The notes under the pieces: model-generated
Seen by the model: the letters and a program-made list of their open reading frames with translations, nothing else
Databases searched by the model: none
What the model was told of the DNA's origin: nothing
Translations under genes and position numbers: made by a program
Shown here: positions 5,135 through 5,995 of the stretch, one piece after another
How positions within the stretch are numbered: position 1 is the stretch's first letter
Layout of the letters: every line of letters begins with the position of its first letter
From: Desulfurococcaceae archaeon
Lineage (GTDB): Archaea > Thermoproteota > Thermoprotei_A > Sulfolobales > Desulfurococcaceae
DNA: 5,995 bases
Assembly (NCBI GenBank): GCA_020833085.1
Contig: JAJHQY010000033.1
Span: 1-5,995 of the forward strand
Reading direction: 5' to 3'

Positions 5135-5995
5135 TCATTAAAAAAGTAGAGCTGAGAAACATACTATCCCACGAGAACACTACTGTGGAGTTTCCGAGTG
5201 GAGTAGTAGCAATTGTCGGACCTAACGGAGCTGGGAAGTCATCTATAGTTGACTCAATATACATGGCGCTATTCATGGGTACACAAGTTGACGTGAGAGG
5301 GGGCAAGAAAGAGCACGTAGTAACGCGCGGAGCGAGCACAGGTGAAATCAGAGTCGAAGTAGAAGTTAATGGGAAGAACTACCTAGTTATACGTAGACTA
5401 CACGTTAAAGAGCCAGCTGAGGCCTTCCTGTACGCGCTTGAGGGTGAGTCTAAGAAGCTCATAGCAACGGGAGTAAACAACGTTGTCTCAGAATTCAGGA
5501 AGCTACTTGGGATAAGTAACCTATCAGAGGACGAGGTCAGGACACTAATGAAGTCTACTATTATCGCACTACAGGGAGATCTAACGAAAATAATTGATAT
5601 AGGTGATGCTGAGAGGAGAGAGTACATTCTCTCACTTCTCGGACTAGGCTACTTGCAGAGAGCACTAGAAGTACTCAATGAAATAACCAAGGAGAAACCA
5701 AAGCTTGAAGGTGAACGTGACTCTAGCGAGAAAGTCCTAAACAGTAAGAAGGAAAAAATTGAGGAGCTACGTCGAAACATAGAGTCGCAACAAGAGCAGA
5801 TAAAAAAGCTTGAAGTGAGTGTAGATAAATTAAAGGATACTGTGAACACTATTAAGAATAGACTAACACTAGCTAAAGACTACTTAACACTAGCCCAACG
5901 CCTCGAGTCCGCTATAGCTCACCGTAGAATCCAGGAGCTGGAAGAGAAAACTAGGAAATTAGAAGAAGTCTATGAGTGGTGGAGGAATGAGGGAT
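5131..5995 (+). CDS. rad50: Rad50 ATPase, N-terminal part (cut by window end)
   Basis: The frame is open from GTG at 5131 to the window edge, giving 288 residues of the N-terminal half of Rad50, the SMC-like ATPase that holds DNA ends with Mre11. It begins MIIKKVELRNILSHENTTVE, the standard Rad50 start, followed by Walker A GPNGAGKSS at 30-38 (K36), beta-rich lobe I with IRVEVEVNGKNYLVIRRL (73-90), and the Q-loop IIALQGDLTKII (Q148). The helix AERREYILSLLGL (160-172) leads into a coiled coil from about residue 175, rich in Glu, Lys and Leu heptads (KIEELRRNIESQQEQIKKLE). The zinc hook (CxxC), the second coiled coil, the ABC signature and Walker B would lie beyond the window, where about 600 more residues are expected. 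The start overlaps the mre11 stop as GTGA. Nothing seen suggests damage. Confidence 0.95.
   Translation, partial: MIIKKVELRNILSHENTTVEFPSGVVAIVGPNGAGKSSIVDSIYMALFMGTQVDVRGGKKEHVVTRGASTGEIRVEVEVNGKNYLVIRRLHVKEPAEAFLYALEGESKKLIATGVNNVVSEFRKLLGISNLSEDEVRTLMKSTIIALQGDLTKIIDIGDAERREYILSLLGLGYLQRALEVLNEITKEKPKLEGERDSSEKVLNSKKEKIEELRRNIESQQEQIKKLEVSVDKLKDTVNTIKNRLTLAKDYLTLAQRLESAIAHRRIQELEEKTRKLEEVYEWWRNEG

Overview
The window looks like the chromosome of a hyperthermophilic crenarchaeon, probably Desulfurococcales-like; this placement is inferred and no species can be named. The support is a complete set of archaeal end-resection genes (NurA, HerA, Mre11, Rad50), AGA/AGG-rich arginine codons, GGTGA-type ribosome binding sites, TTTTAA/CTTAAAA promoter boxes and short oligo-T stops.

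Layout, left to right. Bases 1-194 (+) are the 3' end of a winged-helix protein gene. Convergent with it, and overlapping it by 7 bases, is a 52-codon gene on the minus strand (188-346) with its own Shine-Dalgarno site; it encodes an unfamiliar four-cysteine protein. Bases 474-1210 (-) hold a nuclease gene of the family distantly related to archaeal Holliday junction resolvase (PDDEXK fold, COG4741-like). Its membrane anchor and coiled coil are cut off from the intact catalytic domain by one frameshift and one in-frame TAG. After a 104-base divergent intergenic region with one TATA-like box comes the + strand operon nurA (1315-2370), herA (2367-3956), mre11 (3959-5134) and rad50 (5131 to beyond the window end).

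The four operon genes are packed tightly. nurA/herA and mre11/rad50 each overlap by 4 bases at GTGA, and herA/mre11 are 2 bases apart, so translation is probably coupled. By established knowledge of these families, Mre11-Rad50 opens and trims double-strand breaks, and the HerA hexamer pumps DNA through NurA to make the 3' single strand used for RadA-driven recombination. The most notable points are the broken nuclease gene facing this operon, the small cysteine-containing gene, and departures from the textbook Mre11 metal-site residues. I see no RNA genes, CRISPR array, insertion sequence or attachment site.
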